This document shows positions 1-15,515 of a stretch of 64,000 nucleotides of DNA, piece by piece. The notes beneath the pieces were generated by a model. It had not been told where the DNA came from. It saw nothing but the letters and a program-made list of their open reading frames with translations, and did no database searches. The stretch lies in NCBI GenBank assembly GCA_022376515.1, contig WTXI01000001.1, positions 1,054,001 through 1,118,000 of the forward strand. The letters are read 5' to 3'. The first letter of the stretch is position 1, and each line of letters starts with the position of its first letter. This DNA comes from Lactifluus volemus. Taxonomy: Eukaryota; Basidiomycota; Agaricomycetes; Russulales; Russulaceae. A program made the translations under genes and the position numbers.

Positions 1-2031
1 CAATGAACGAAGTCACGTCGTATCGCGTTCCAGCTGACTCCGGGCGACCGAATACAGCGACATCACTCTCCCTGGTGGAGGTGGGGAAACGTTGTTCCAC
101 AGACACCCGGGTACTGGGTACGAGAGTTGGCTGCAAAACAGATTGGCGGCTGTATGTACTGAAGTCGCTTGTAACCTGTCGCATTGGGGGTGGTTCAGGG
201 AAGACACTAAGCGAAAAATCGCTCTTGTTTGAAGCGGATTTGGGTCCGATTCCCGTCCCTGAGGACTCTCGAGCCCGGCTTCGCTCCGAAATTTTGGAGG
301 AGGGGTCCGGGCCTGGACCTTTTCGCCCTTCACCTTGCTCTGGTCCAAACATTGTTGTCTGCAGCGCCACAATATCCCTCTCCAACTCGTTCTGCTGGCG
401 TAATAGGGCTTCAAAGCCGGACGTTTGGGAGGTTGCAAGGGAGTCAATACTTGGCGAAGCTGCATTGGCAGAAGGATCTTCGCTGTCTCGTGTGGGCCCA
501 ATGGCGTCTGGGCCAAGGGTAGGAGAGTCCGGCGACGTAATTAAAGTTCCCGTGGCAGGGATGCTAGAAGACTGGGTAATGCCGTAAGGCGTACCAAGGG
601 GCAATTGATGGGTGAACGAGGAAGTGGTTTCCGCCGTGATTTGCCGCTCCAAAGGATAAGTGTCAGGCGAGACGACGTCCAGGGATGCAGGAACCGGGCC
701 TTTCCGTCTCTTATCCTGCGCGGGATCTGGGGAAATATTTTCCGGGTTGGGGGGATCCTTTCCTCGGGAGTGGGTGAAGTGACGCTGCGCTGAGCCTCTC
801 CCTCGGATTGTCGCTGCTCCCCATCTTCTGTAAGTCCATTCTTGTACGAAACCCTCCGCAGCGTACTTGATCGAGCCAGGACGACGAGCGTTGAATTGGA
901 GGGAAAAGCGGCAAAGCCGGTTCCATAGGATACAAGTCATTCCTTGCGTAAGGGGCGACGTCGTAGAACGAGACGCGGAGACCACGGAACGACGAGTCTC
1001 GCTTGCTGGACGGTGAGCTTGAGGGGACCTCAGGGGCGATATAGAAGGAGAAAACCATGTTCACGACTATGAGGAGGTAGAGCTCAGTGGCGAGTAAGAG
1101 GCGACCAAAAACCGTTTCGGAAAATCTGACTTTTGTGCAAAGGACTAGTAAACAAACGATTTGCCGACATGCCCCTTTGTGAATGACTTACATTGTACCA
1201 CTTGCCGATTGCAATACCCATATTGACGAATAGGGCAAGCATCGTTGCCAAGTACTGCCACAGCGTTTGCCGCCGACAACGTTCCTCCACAATCATCACA
1301 TTTAGTATCAACTTGACGATGAAAATTGAGGAAGCTATTATCTCAACGCCACTGTCGATGAAGTAGACAGGCCCAGGTCTGTCCAACTGTTTTGACGTAC
1401 GCCAAAGCGACTGGAGTATCAATATGACGATTGAAGCCCAAGGGTACTCATTCGCAACAACGACCCCGTCAATCCCCAGTGTAGCCAGTTCCCGCTATGC
1501 ATACTCAAAAAAGAGGCTGAGGCTTGCTCACAGAGCGGAGGTTCAGAAGCATAGGCCCAAAAGAATAAGAATCGTAGCCCAGTTGCGATACCGATTAGGA
1601 CCTCGCGGATGGTGATGAGGAACATAATAACCCCTCGGTGGAGAGATTGATCATGAGCACGGTTGTCGTCAAATATGAAGTAAACTCGCACGACATCGAC
1701 GATTGCCGAAAAGAATAGCAAAAGGACAGAGGAAAGAAGTAGAAAAGAAGGCCTGAATGAAGAAGCAAAATGAGTGGGTATCATCACACCAAAATGTCGA
1801 ATGACTGACAACTTGAGTTTCTTCAAGATGAGAAAAAATGTTAATACAGCGAAACCGAGAAGCCCGACAGAAAAGGAGGGGATGTTAGTCAAGAGAGCGT
1901 CGAGCTAACAAGGAGGATTGTGAGACACTTCAAATCGTAGTGGAATAGATGATGCTTACAATCTTCGTCGCATTGTTCCGCGTATGGTGCCCAGAATTTA
2001 AAAAACCGATCGCCGCCCGCGGGGATGTCAT
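1..2031 (-). CDS. multi-pass membrane protein of unknown function, 3' end cut by window edge
   Basis: The start is chosen at 2031 (MTSPRAAIGF...). A 55-nt intron (1905-1959) joins this short first exon smoothly to the hydrophobic exon (LDALLTNIPSFSVGLLG). Several transmembrane segments follow (around 1800-1890, 1690-1760, 1560-1640, 1300-1400, 1190-1270 and 1030-1080). After the last one comes a long polar cytoplasmic tail rich in Ser/Pro, with a short helix (FEALLRQQNELERDIVAL, about 380-440), which stays open to base 1. From memory, membrane proteins of this layout occur across mushroom-forming fungi, but I know no function. Two frame breaks are apparent: near 1430-1450, where one frame stops while the homologous transmembrane segment continues in another, and at the intron about 1090-1190, whose phases do not match. 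Both fit one-base sequence errors. Membrane topology is clear; the role is unknown. Confidence 0.65.
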
Positions 2032-2493
2032 TTCAGGCAGAAGTTATGAAAGGGCAGAATCCCAGAACTGGCCAGAATTACGACGGTCGAAGCCTACCGT
2101 CCGGTAGGTGCTAATTCTGGACGGGGACCTGCAACGGGAAGCTGCTGCAGCCTGCCAATGTCTTGAACAGGACCGATAGCCTCGAAGAGAAGAAAACACA
2201 AATGAACCAAAAGGAAAACGAGAAAAGAAAGGCGAAGGCGATAGTAGAGAAGAAAGATGATTCGGGGCCCTGCTCTGGTAGCCATAATTGAGATACCTCT
2301 CACGCGTTGGAAAGCGCCATGAGTCGAGACTGAGACCCCAATCTCGTCTCCATGGGCGAAGCAGGCACATTGAGTCTGACCTGTTTCTGCTCCTTCCCCA
2401 TTCTTATTGGTAATATTAATAATACAGTAGTAACACATGCTACCAAAAGAGCGCTGTCCAATCCAGTCCAGCCCATCAATTGAATCATATTAC
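2032..2493. other. intergenic region between two minus-strand genes
   Basis: This spacer holds the end of the LIM gene and the presumed promoter of the membrane-protein gene. Two open frames with hydrophobic stretches (2300-2497 and 2094-2438, minus) are present, but neither splices convincingly into the downstream gene. I see nothing else. Confidence 0.5.
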
Positions 2494-5247
2494 TCACAGA
2501 GCACCGCCACCTGTCAACTGCTGAACCAAAAACATCCCGCGACCCTCGCCTCTCATTCCGATAGCAGACTTGGGTCGAGGACGAATCGTTCCCTTTGAAC
2601 TTCCACCGGTGAATTGAACGGCCATTTTGGTTGGAGTCCCTAGTTGCTTGGTTGGACTCAAGCGCCCGCCTGTCACGTGTCTACTGAGGACACCATCAAG
2701 CCCGGAGAATCCATTAAATTGGCGGGCGATGGTTGTAACCCCGGTCTGCTGGGCTACAACGCGATCAAACTGTGTCGAATTGGTCAACGAATCATGTTCC
2801 TTGGGCTTCAAGGGAGATGATGAACGTGTCGGTGATGCTTGAGAAGACCGAAGCTCTTGTGGTAGAAGCAGCTACGTCCAAATCAACGATCAATCGATCA
2901 ACCCGGAGTCAAATAAGAACTGCCTACCAAACAGTCTCGACACCAGACTCCCCCAGCGCCAGTGTCCCTTTTGGCAGAACTGTCCAACTGTTTACCACAA
3001 CCCGGTTGACCGTTGACCCTCCTCCCACCGCGCCCTTTTGCCTGCTTGCCACCACAGACCAAACATGATGAATGCCATCGCTGCCTTGGGGACCTGGTAC
3101 AACGCCACGCTCCATGGGCGATACGCTCTGAGAACATCCTGGGCAAGGTGTAGTTGTACCAAAACGCGGTACGGGGTTCGAGACATTGGTTGTGAATTGA
3201 AGCGGGGCGGAATATCGACTAGATAAGTGGGTTGTGGAGGAGGAGATCCTGGGTGAAGAGGTGGATGGCAACTGTTCTCGCGACGCTTCGGGTAATGTCT
3301 CGAGGGTCGCTGAGTACTCAAATGAAGGTTTTCCGCAGTCAGTTTGCGAACAGTAGCTCTCTCCGCAGGAGCACACTAAGTCATTGTGCGAGGGATCAGC
3401 GCCGATTTGCTGATATTAGAGTAAATACTCACGTGAAGGTGACAGGCACCTCTGACCCCTCGTACAAATACCGCCCGACCAGCTTCCTTTTCTCCAAACA
3501 GGCCATTGCAGATCCTACACCTGAAACAGTCCGTGTGATACGTCCTAGGGAGAGAACCAGTGGAGGAGGGTTCCGGTACTGATACATAGTGACCGCCATG
3601 GGCGACGTCGAACAAGGGGAGTGTGCATTTCGCACACCTCGCATCAGGAAGCGGAGTGCGCACGTGAGTGCTAGAGTCCGGTAGCTCTGTGTAAATGTGG
3701 AATGTCTCACTGCGGACATCTGAACTTCCGGCGTTTAAAGACTTAGAGACACTCAGAGGGGGAGACGAGCACAAGAGGTGGGCTAGATCCTCGTTCTCTC
3801 CGGTAAGACTAGGGGGGGAAGACGGTCCGGACGAAGCCGTCGTCGCTGTGTCCGAAAGATCAGAAGTCAACGAAGGGGTAGATGCTGCCGACGAAAGTGA
3901 CAGCATGACTCTTGATCGGTTCTTATCGACGAGGAGGAATCTTTGTGACGAAGGACACGAAGATCCGACTGACGCATTGAGGACTTGGTAGGAGTTTCTA
4001 ATGTATCGCCATCGGGTCGCCCCTCACGGGTGGGTGTCACTTGTACGTTCTTGTCAAGAGATGACCCTTTTGGCTTCAAGAATCTCCTCTTCGCCGCAGC
4101 GACAGCTTCCGGGGTATTTTACTTGGATTCTTCGTGGTGGGTCTGGGCGGGGTAGATGCCTGTCGTAGGGCCACCTTGGAAGGAAGGGGACAAGGGGTGT
4201 CAAGTGGGACAGATGACGAATGGGATGACGATGGGAGGCTAGGTTGTGGAACACCAGAAGGGGACGCGGACACCGAATTGGAAGAGCTGTCGTCGTGAAC
4301 ACCAATGGACTGGGGGCGTCGAATGCCAAGTACTTGCTCGAGTTCTTCAATAGTCGAGCTACCCTTTCGAGGCTTTCCTGGACTGTGTGGCTGGGACCCG
4401 CCAAAGCCATCAAAGCTGTCTCTGGTAGCCGACTTCCCGAACTTCCCTGGGCTACCACGCCGATCGAGGCACGTGTCGAAGCAATCTGCACAAGACGGGC
4501 GGCCAAGTAGATCCACCATTGGATTGTCGCCGATGCTCTTGCCACAACCGGTGCAATGAAAACACATTTTATGCCAAACACGGCCGGTGTTCTCAACAAA
4601 CCCGCCCTCGCTTTTCAAAATCAACACGGGGCGCGAGCATTCTACGCAGTTTCCGCGTGACCCACCATTTTGAGAGAAACATGGGCGGCAGAGGTAGCGC
4701 CCGCCAGAGGCATCTGTTGGGTCAGGATAGATGGTTGCATCTGGTGTGAATGAGGTAGAGCAGATGTGACAATGGAAACTCTCCAATGTTTCCTTAGGTT
4801 GGAGTACTGAGCCATAGACCTTGGAGAGGTCTGAGGAGTATGGGGATGAAATGACGTCAGGAGCTGACAAGATAGCGTCCTCGTTGAGGCTGCTGTGTTT
4901 GACATGAGAGGAGGAGCGTGCTTTGGTGACAGACATAATATGCTCCTCGACGGGAGAAGTAAGCACGGTAGCAACTTGAGGCTTCGGAAGTGGAGAGGAA
5001 CGCTGGGGTGGGGTATGTTTCGGTAGAGGAGACAGAGTTTTAGCGACATAAGTTTGAGACCATCTATCTTTGTTAATGCCTTGAACAGGCAGTTTATTCC
5101 ACTCTACCACGGGAGCTTGAGAGGATGTAGTCAAATTATAAAGAGACAAAAGGAAGAAAATATGAATGACATACCTACTGATGCACCACCACACTTATTA
5201 CAGCGAGGAGTTGAGATGATATCACCGCAACGACGACAAAAGGGCAT
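2494..5247 (-). CDS. LIM-domain protein with N-terminal zinc finger
   Basis: The protein starts MPFCRRCGDI at 5247, followed by a CxxC...CxxC zinc ribbon. The first intron begins GTATGTC right after this. Three LIM-type Cys/His modules follow. The first (about 4480-4790) has FHCHICSTSF, CRPCF, CVECSRPV, WHKMCFHCTGCGK and CADCF. The second (about 3440-3660) has CAKCTLPLFD and YHTDCFRCRICNG. The third (about 2930-3150) has CPGCSQSV, CLVCGG and WCRDC. Ser/Pro-rich linkers separate them and the last exon ends VQQLTGGGAL at 2494. LIM proteins of this kind are zinc-binding adaptors; the best known fungal relative is yeast paxillin-like Pxl1, which works in actin and Rho signalling. That role here is inference. 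The reading frame is broken three times by apparent one-base losses (near 4115, 3925 and 3083), and each break sits in otherwise conserved coding sequence. Confidence 0.8.
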
Positions 5248-5391
5248 ATTGTTTAAATGACAAAAGTCTTTCTTTGTTCAAGTTGAAGTTCGACTTGGGG
5301 GGGGTAAAGTCACGTGATTTACTTTGGCTTTGTTGGAACTTGAATTGCCTTTTGATTTATTGATGAGGTCACATCTTGACTCTACTGACCC

Positions 5392-7672
5392 ATGGCGAAC
5401 AACTCTTTATTCACCAGGGATCTTCTTCAGCGTATGAAACGTACTGATCTACAGAGGGTATGCAAGGTGCGTCTTTTTCTTCACTCCCAACCTCACCCTA
5501 CACGTGTTTAAACCGCGCAGGAACGTGGTCTCAAAGCAAACCTAAAGACAGACGAAATGATTGAGCTACTCCTTGGCTTGTCCCCGTCTGTATTCCCTCT
5601 GGTTTTTCGTGCCACTCTTGCTTACTTCTCTTTATCATCACCAGTCCACAATCTCCTCGTCGCCCTTCTCGCCATCGCACAGTCTCCACCCGAGACGCTC
5701 TTCGACGACCCTCAACCCGGTCCCGCCTCCACTCGACAAGTTCCATGATTATACACTCGGACACGGACGAAGATGACGAACAGCATACTGTCAAACCGGA
5801 AACCGGAGGACCATCAGGTCCTCACCCCGGCCCTATGACGCGGACTCGGAAAGCTCGAGATGCCCAATTGCGACTCGGTGTCGGTCGTCCCACCGCTGCC
5901 GGGGGACAAGGTGCCCGAACGGTGACCAGATCAGTCAGCATCGCAAAGGGTACACGCTCACGGAGTGGCCGTGGCACAAAGCCTGCGCAAGCTCCCATCG
6001 TTGTGGAAGGTACGTCCGAACATTTTCACTTTCAACAGACATCGCGCGAACAAGACCTGGCAGATACCACCGAGACGCTGCCACCCACATCTAATCGAGG
6101 CACTCCTCAGCCACGCGCGAACGAGAGTGGTCATATTAGCAGAACCTCTGCCATAGACGTGAGCATGGATGAGGCGGGCGTGAGAGCCGTTGTGGAAGAA
6201 CAGGTATGTCTTGCCATGCGTCCATGTTATCAACTCCTCGTCCTACCTTTTTCATGTTTCATAGGTACGATCCCTACAACATACAGTTGCCTCGCTTCAG
6301 AGGCAACTTCAGCAACAGGCGTCCGCCCACGCTCGTGAACTAGCGGAGCTGAATGATAGGGTAATGATGGTAATGGATCGGTTGCAAGAGTTACACCGAC
6401 ACGCAGAATCAATTCAACTCCTAAGAAGTTCGATGGAGGGATTACAAACAGAATTAAACCGCGTCCGACAAATCCGAGGCTCAGAACCGGTACATGAGCC
6501 CACCAATGTGTCTACTTCGACAACTATACCGCCTGGGAGCCCTTCCCATCCAACCAGGTAAGTTGCAATTACTTATCGCTTTAGCTATTGGACGAGCCAC
6601 TCTTCCACACAGAACGCCCCGTCAGATAGAATCAACCAGGCAGCCGCGACACTCTCGATCGAGTCCCGCATTCGAATACCCTCCACCGCCTGCAGGCTCG
6701 CCGATGAAACCCCCTTCTCGTGAGGTACCGATGCAGTCAAGCCTTCTAGGAAAGCGTCAGCGATCTGCGGATGTTTGCGATACCACTGCTGTGGCGGAGA
6801 TTGACCAAGAGGACGCGGCGGACAAAGGCACAGGCATTGGCATTCCCCTCCCGAGCCGAAAGCGTGCAAAGATAGAACAGTCCACGGACAGTGTTTCCGA
6901 AACACCTTTTGCGGGCCCCTCGAATACAACGACCAATAGACGAGAAAATAGCGCATCCATAGACAGGCCAGCGTCCGAGGTAACCATAACAAGACAGTCA
7001 GACGCTGCCTTGACAGTGGAAGCCCCAAGACTGCCCACAAGAGAGCGCATTGTTGGTGGCGAGATATTCACCGATCAAGATTTCGACTACTTCGATAATC
7101 CACCTAGTCTCCGTGCCGATTCCCAGACACGGCCATCGCAAGCAGAGGAGAATCAACATCCTTTTACGTTTGCCTTTGCTGGTGCAGCACAGCTCTCGAC
7201 GCCAGCCCCTGTTGGGACATTACCAGATCCGTCAAGCTCTCCAGTACTAAGCACCTTCCCTTATCCTGAACGGCCACATTCTCCGAGTCCAGCCCCCATA
7301 CCCCATCGGGGTGTCGTCACGCGGCGGCCGCAAAGTGAAGCATATCGTCCTTTCGGATTTCCGCCCGAAAGCGGACACTTACCTGGTTCTTCAGCCATTG
7401 ATGGCCCTGCCATTGATCCGGCTTCAATTCTACGCACTCCCCCACGCCAGTCATCAGAGGTGCCGAGCCCCGATTCCGACTCACATGAGAGCCGTCAAAG
7501 AGCATCCAATGTCGGATTAGGTATGACTTCGGTGCCGACGCGTGTCGATGACTCACCAGTGGTCTCTCTACGGCGCACAATGTATGGCACCGAGCTAGAA
7601 GGAGACACAAGGTTTGGTGACTTTGGCGTGGAGGGTGTTGCTACGGGGTTTTGGGGCGGAGGGAAATTCTGA
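5392..7672 (+). CDS. basidiomycete-specific nuclear-type protein with coiled coil
   Basis: The start at 5392 gives MANNSLFTRD, then an alpha-helical segment (LQRMKRTDLQRVCK / ERGLKANLKTDEMIELLLG) that resembles a SAP-like DNA-binding helix pair. Introns lie at about 5467-5520, 5580-5690 and 6205-6265, and a 55-nt intron at 6560-6614 keeps the frame. The middle is basic and Ser/Thr-rich (TRSRSG, GKRQRSAD, PSRKRAKIE, which could be nuclear localisation signals). A coiled coil runs through about 6280-6480 (LQRQLQQQ...LAELNDRVMMVMDRLQEL). The C-terminus ends YGTELEGDTRFGDFGVEGVATGFWGGGKF-like; I recall similar ends in other Agaricomycete proteins. The function is unknown, and DNA or chromatin binding is only inference from the SAP-like start. 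All splice joins keep the frame, so the gene looks intact. Confidence 0.75.
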
Positions 7673-9100
7673 TTAGGGTTTTAACTGATTGGCAATGACA
7701 TCTATACTGTAGCCCATATTGTTATTCTTATCATCGCTGAGCCAGGAATGTACCACCATTTTTTTGCACCCCTGCATCTATTGCGTAGAAGCATACCAAC
7801 AAAAGGAAACTACATCCTATGACGGATATCTGCGCTACGCTGAGGTCGTCAGCTATTCCCGAAGCGTGGTCATAATACTGTATAGCTGTCATCTGCATTG
7901 ACGTTTCGACGCTAAAACGACTTACAGCACGGCCAACGCAATGAACTGACTCAACCACAACCACAATCCTTCGATATGAATGTACTTGTCTTGACGAGAT
8001 CGCGTTTCGCCGTGTAACAGACTCAACTCGTGCTACTTGTATTGTTTCCGACAAAACCCATAAAAGACCTGAAACTAAGGGGATGACACACCTCGGCCGT
8101 CATTCTTAGCTTCCAGCGTTACAGCTCTTGTCATGATCAGATTATTCAGACCCTATACCTCTGCATTCCTGCGTATGAGGGCATCATGGCCATGCCTTGA
8201 GTAGCGCTCGGGGGTCTGCCTCATCGCAGCACATGACTCCCTCAGTCTGTAAACAGCCCTTGGGATCGAGGCGGTGGCACGGTGGCGGAGGCGGGGGTCT
8301 GGATGTGATGTGTGCCATCCAAGCATGCCTCAAATGATGGTAATAATGGGCTCTTTGTTGGCTAAACAACAGGTATTGGCTATAACTAGTAGGAACGAAT
8401 GCATAAAAGACATCACATGAGATATAATGATCGATCGTCCTCCTCTTTCCATGTCAAGCTCGACACGGAAAATAGTGCGGTTGAACGTATACACTTTCTT
8501 GGACGAGAAGCTCCCTGATGGTTGGGTCCCGCTGGGAATCATGTTTGTGAATCAGAGTCTTATCATGTATAGGCCGGGCACATGTTTCGTCCGTGTCTCA
8601 AAGAGGAACAAGTTAGTAGAGAACTGCATCGTGCGACGGCACGGCAGGGGGGAGGGGCATGCGAATGTGAGTGCTGAAACGGCGGCGGCAGCGTCAGGTG
8701 TGCTGGTATTCGGCCCCCAGACTGCAACGCTGCGTCACCCTTATGTGAGAATGAGGAAGACGCCGGACAAGAGGGTGGTGACGAAGGGAGACCAGTGTCA
8801 ATCTGGTTGCGAACGATTAACTACAGGGGCTGCATGGACGTGGAGCATGGATGGAACAGCCGTCGCCCAAGTCATTCACCCAGGTTCCATGTTGCCCGCA
8901 CCGCTCATTGAGCAACTTTCTTCGTGCGGTGTGGGCTCTGAGGCGCTCATCCGTCCATTTACAAGCGGTTTTCGACCTACCACTTGCGGCGGTCATGTGA
9001 ACTTGTTTTTTCTTACTGGGGTTAGGTCTATTTATTTATTTAATTTTACTTATGTAACATTCATGATGCGGAAAATAAATAATAAATAACGTCCGAAGGC
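7673..9100. other. intergenic region, no supported gene
   Basis: About 1.4 kb between convergent genes. An open frame of 220 codons (8427-9089, plus) exists, but it has no recognisable domain, an uneven composition and no splice structure, so I do not call it a gene. The rest is unremarkable. Confidence 0.5.
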
Positions 9101-10647
<1,547 letters not shown>

Positions 10648-11262
10648 TGAGTGGTAGAGAGAGAGAGAAGACTCGGGTGGCAGGACGGTCTTACCATCAT
10701 TAATTAGGATGAAGGATGGTCCTCGGAGGGATAAGTTCACACGATCATATTGATTCCCACAACGTACCACTGCCGGAAATTAATAAAGTGTGATATACAA
10801 TCATCTGTTGTTACCATTAAGCAGTCAGGCACGTACAATCCGCACATGGTACGATAGGATACTGACGCTGTGCCGTAGCATGTCCTCTGCATATTTAGTA
10901 GGCCATGGTACCAAGTCGTCCAGACTACTGAACAAGCATGTCCTGATTCCCGTGCCGTAGAAACAATAAGCAAGGTAACAATTAACGCTCACTCTGAGGT
11001 CAGACAAGTATATGAGGAAGGAACGGTGATCCGAGCGTGATATCACTCTACTCCGACGCTATCTCACGTCTCATAATCGTGCATACCATCTACAGGGATT
11101 ACATGTAGGGCTTTCAATTGGTTAAGAAAATCGACAGTGCTGAGCTAGAGCTCAAAATATTGCAAATCCTGGGAAAGGGACAATACATCCCACCCGAGTT
11201 TCGCGTGTGTAGAATGGCATAGTGCAAGGACCATGTTAATATACGCAACCATCATATAACAG
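10648..11262. other. intergenic region between MAP kinase and eL22
   Basis: The MAP kinase promoter should lie here and the eL22 transcript ends here. Short open frames on the minus strand (10737-11046) have no recognisable domain. I see nothing else. Confidence 0.5.
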
Positions 11263-11796
11263 TTACTCTTCCTCGTCATCATCAGCTGCCCTATAGAAAC
11301 GTCAGGTGGACAGATTCGACTCCAATACCGAACAACTCACTCGATATTATAGAAACTGAGCTGATAGGAATCCTTGCCAGATGCAACAACCCGCAGATAA
11401 TCGCGCAAGGAATTTTTCTTGAGGAATTTTTTGTGAGATACTTCAGGTATCGCTTCGAAAAGGGAATGTTGGCAGCAACTGTGATTTTGTTCTGGTCTAT
11501 TGCGAGCGGTAAGCGAATGTGCGTCACAAGAGAAATGCATTGGAGCTACGGACTATCACGTGTGACCTTGACCTTGTCGCCTAATTGGCCCGCCTTGTTG
11601 TCAACCTTGATATGGTCATGAAGGAATTTCTCAAACAACCCTCCATCGAAAACGTTATGACTTGCAGGGCGGGAGTAGTCAATGACAAATTTATGCTTTG
11701 CAGGGGAAGCCTTGGACGCGGGGGCTTTTGGCTAAAGAAGCATGGTTCAACCTACTGAGAAGGGACTCAGCAAAGCGAGACCAATGCACTGACCAT
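11263..11796 (-). CDS. RPL22: 60S ribosomal protein eL22
   Basis: This is a component of the large cytosolic ribosomal subunit. The start codon at 11796 is followed at once by an intron; splicing gives [20 protein letters not shown]. The conserved eL22 body follows: [53 protein letters not shown] and [25 protein letters not shown]. The acidic tail DDDEEE ends at 11263. Length (about 125 residues) and layout fit the family. One A is missing from the A-run at 11427-11432 (six present, seven needed), which breaks the frame inside the KKFLKKNS segment. In an essential ribosomal protein that is most likely a sequence error. The donor of the second intron is an unusual GTCCGT. It shares a 165-bp upstream region with CBF5. 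Confidence 0.93.
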
Positions 11797-11961
11797 GGCG
11801 GATGATTGAAAGTTCTTGTTGGTAGTGTGCGCTGGCTTTGTCGACTATACAGCTGGTTTCGGCGATTCCCGTTGTCCCTTGTAAGTAAGTAAATTCCCAC
11901 GGTGGTCCCGAGGGTCAAGACCGTGACAGACAGTGAGCAAAGAACGCGAACGCGAGACGCG
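11797..11961. promoter_or_regulatory. shared divergent promoter region of eL22 and CBF5
   Basis: The start codons of the two genes lie 165 bp apart and point away from each other. Both products serve ribosome production, so joint control from this interval is plausible. No single motif was identified. Confidence 0.5.
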
Positions 11962-13717
<1,756 letters not shown>

Positions 13718-14049
13718 GTGTCTATTCGCTACATTATCTGTTCTCTACTACCATCCCACACACGCCTTCATCTTTATTCCATCTCTATGGCAGATGACAT
13801 TCATCGGAAGATTCCCAATGCACAAGGTCGAAAATCCTCACTGACCTGCCTCCGATGTAGACTGCAACAAATATTGCGGCAATCATAAGGTACTCCAAAA
13901 TTTAGAGAAGCCGGTACAGTAGTAATGCCAGCTATGCATGGACCGATGTTACATACAGTACCCGGAGGAGATGACACAATGACGAGTGAGAGTCCACACG
14001 GCCGCGGCCGGCTTTAGTAAAACTATGAACTCTTGTCCACCTTCCAGCC
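13718..14049. other. intergenic spacer between two plus-strand genes
   Basis: It holds the end of CBF5 transcription and the promoter of the cyclin H gene. I see no other feature. Confidence 0.4.
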
Positions 14050-15250
14050 ATGCTACAGCCGTCAACTTCACCTGACGTCGCTCCGACCACAAAAACACCT
14101 CTGTTTCAGAGCAGTACCCAGTACCAAAACTGGCGTTTCTCGACGGAGAAATTAAAGGCAACCCGGACGGCGTTGAACCAGGCAGCGGTCGCTGCTATTC
14201 GCAATACGTTTGAGAGCAATTCAGTGCGTAGGTTGCCCCGACGTTCATCAAGCTTCACTCTCACTGGGGGCTGAATCCCTGTCTTTTCTCTCTAGCCTGG
14301 CTCATCTTCAGATATCCGTTTCCTCGACGCTCACGAGGAACATCTCCTCGTTAAATTGTATATCACCAAAATATCTCAATTATGTGGCCACTTTCGCTTC
14401 CCGGAAGAGGTCGAAGCCACTGGGATCACCTATTTGAAACGATTCTATCTCAAGAATACGGTAATGGATTGGCATCCCAAGAACGTCATGTAAGAAAGCA
14501 TTCCCGCACACATACACTGAACCATTCATACACCCGCTCAGGCTTACTGCGCTCTTCCTGGCTACAAAAACGACCAATCATCCCATCTCGCTCGAATCGT
14601 ATACTTCGAACATACCACGAACGAACCCATCTGACGTCCTCGAGCTCGAATTCTTGGTCGCTCAAAGTCTCGCATTCGAATTTGCCGTATGGCATGCTCA
14701 TCGCGCTTTATGGGGCATATGGCTTGATATACAAGTTCGGCTTTGCCTGCGTTCATACCGACTATTCGTTGAACCAATGTCAGGAGTTACCCCAAACCCC
14801 CTCATCCGAAGAGCTGCAGCAAATTTATGACACAGCCTTGCAGCACATTCGCACGTCTCGACTTACCGACTTGGAACTTATATATCCACCTTCTCAGATC
14901 GCTCTAGCCTGTCTATCCTTGCTCACCCTGAAGTTGCAGCGTCATGGGCGCGGTCAAAGAACGCTGACACTGCCCTCGAAGCCATCAAGTCCATCAAACG
15001 GACCATCACTCAGGATGGGGATATCCCATCAGTCGAGGTTGTACGCGAAATCGATCTACGGCTTAAGATTTGCAAGAACCCAGAGAAGGTCGTTGGTAGT
15101 AAAGCATATTTAGCAAAGAAGGCCAAGGAGGAGAGGGAAGAGGAATTAAAGAGAATGAGGAAGGCTGAGAGTGTTAGGAAGGCGGTGGAGCTGGGCGACC
15201 CTTTTGGTGAAGAGTTAGCCGGGCGAGCCAACCTGGACGACGACGACTGA
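14050..15250 (+). CDS. cyclin H (CDK-activating kinase / TFIIH cyclin)
   Basis: Cyclin H (yeast Ccl1, fission yeast Mcs2) activates the CDK7-type kinase that phosphorylates cell-cycle CDKs and the RNA polymerase II tail within TFIIH. The N-terminus has the family signature SSTQYQNWRFSTEKL. The cyclin box follows: DAHEEHLLVKLYITKISQLC, ATGITYLKRFYLKN, MDWHPKNVMLTALFLATK, LEFLVAQSLAFEFAVWHAHRALWGIWLDIQ and TDLELIYPPSQIALACLSL. The C-terminal part is a charged helix (KAYLAKKAKEEREEELKRM) and an acidic end. Introns are at about 14224-14295, 14489-14541 and 14733-14781. One G appears to be missing near 14921: LACLSL should continue AHPEVAASWARSK in the next frame. The gene converges on uL13. Confidence 0.9.
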
Positions 15251-15515
15251 GACCGAACTTGATGGGCTCATCGCTACAGTTCACACGAGTTCTCTAGAAC
15301 GCGGCAATCTTATGCTTATGCGCACACCCCCTGTCTGTTACTGGTACACAATGAGACAGTCGACTGCGGGATGGGCCGTAGTTGTCCAGTGTGGTGAATC
15401 ACGACAGCTTGATCAATGCTGACCAGATAGAACACCGTAACATAAAGAAGCATGGAGTTACAAGGCTTCATGATAGAACATACTCTCATAAGGCCACAAA
15501 AGCTGCATGTTCCGT

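Noticed and set aside
2094..2497. Hydrophobic minus-strand frames as extra N-terminal exons of the first membrane protein
   Set aside because: No splice path joins them in frame, and the ATG at 2031 gives a continuous, more plausible start.
8427..9089. Open frame of 220 codons on the plus strand
   Set aside because: No recognisable domain, unnatural composition, no splice structure and long untranslated surroundings; length alone is not enough.
10737..11046. Minus-strand open frames between MAP kinase and eL22
   Set aside because: No domain or codon structure; located in the expected promoter region.
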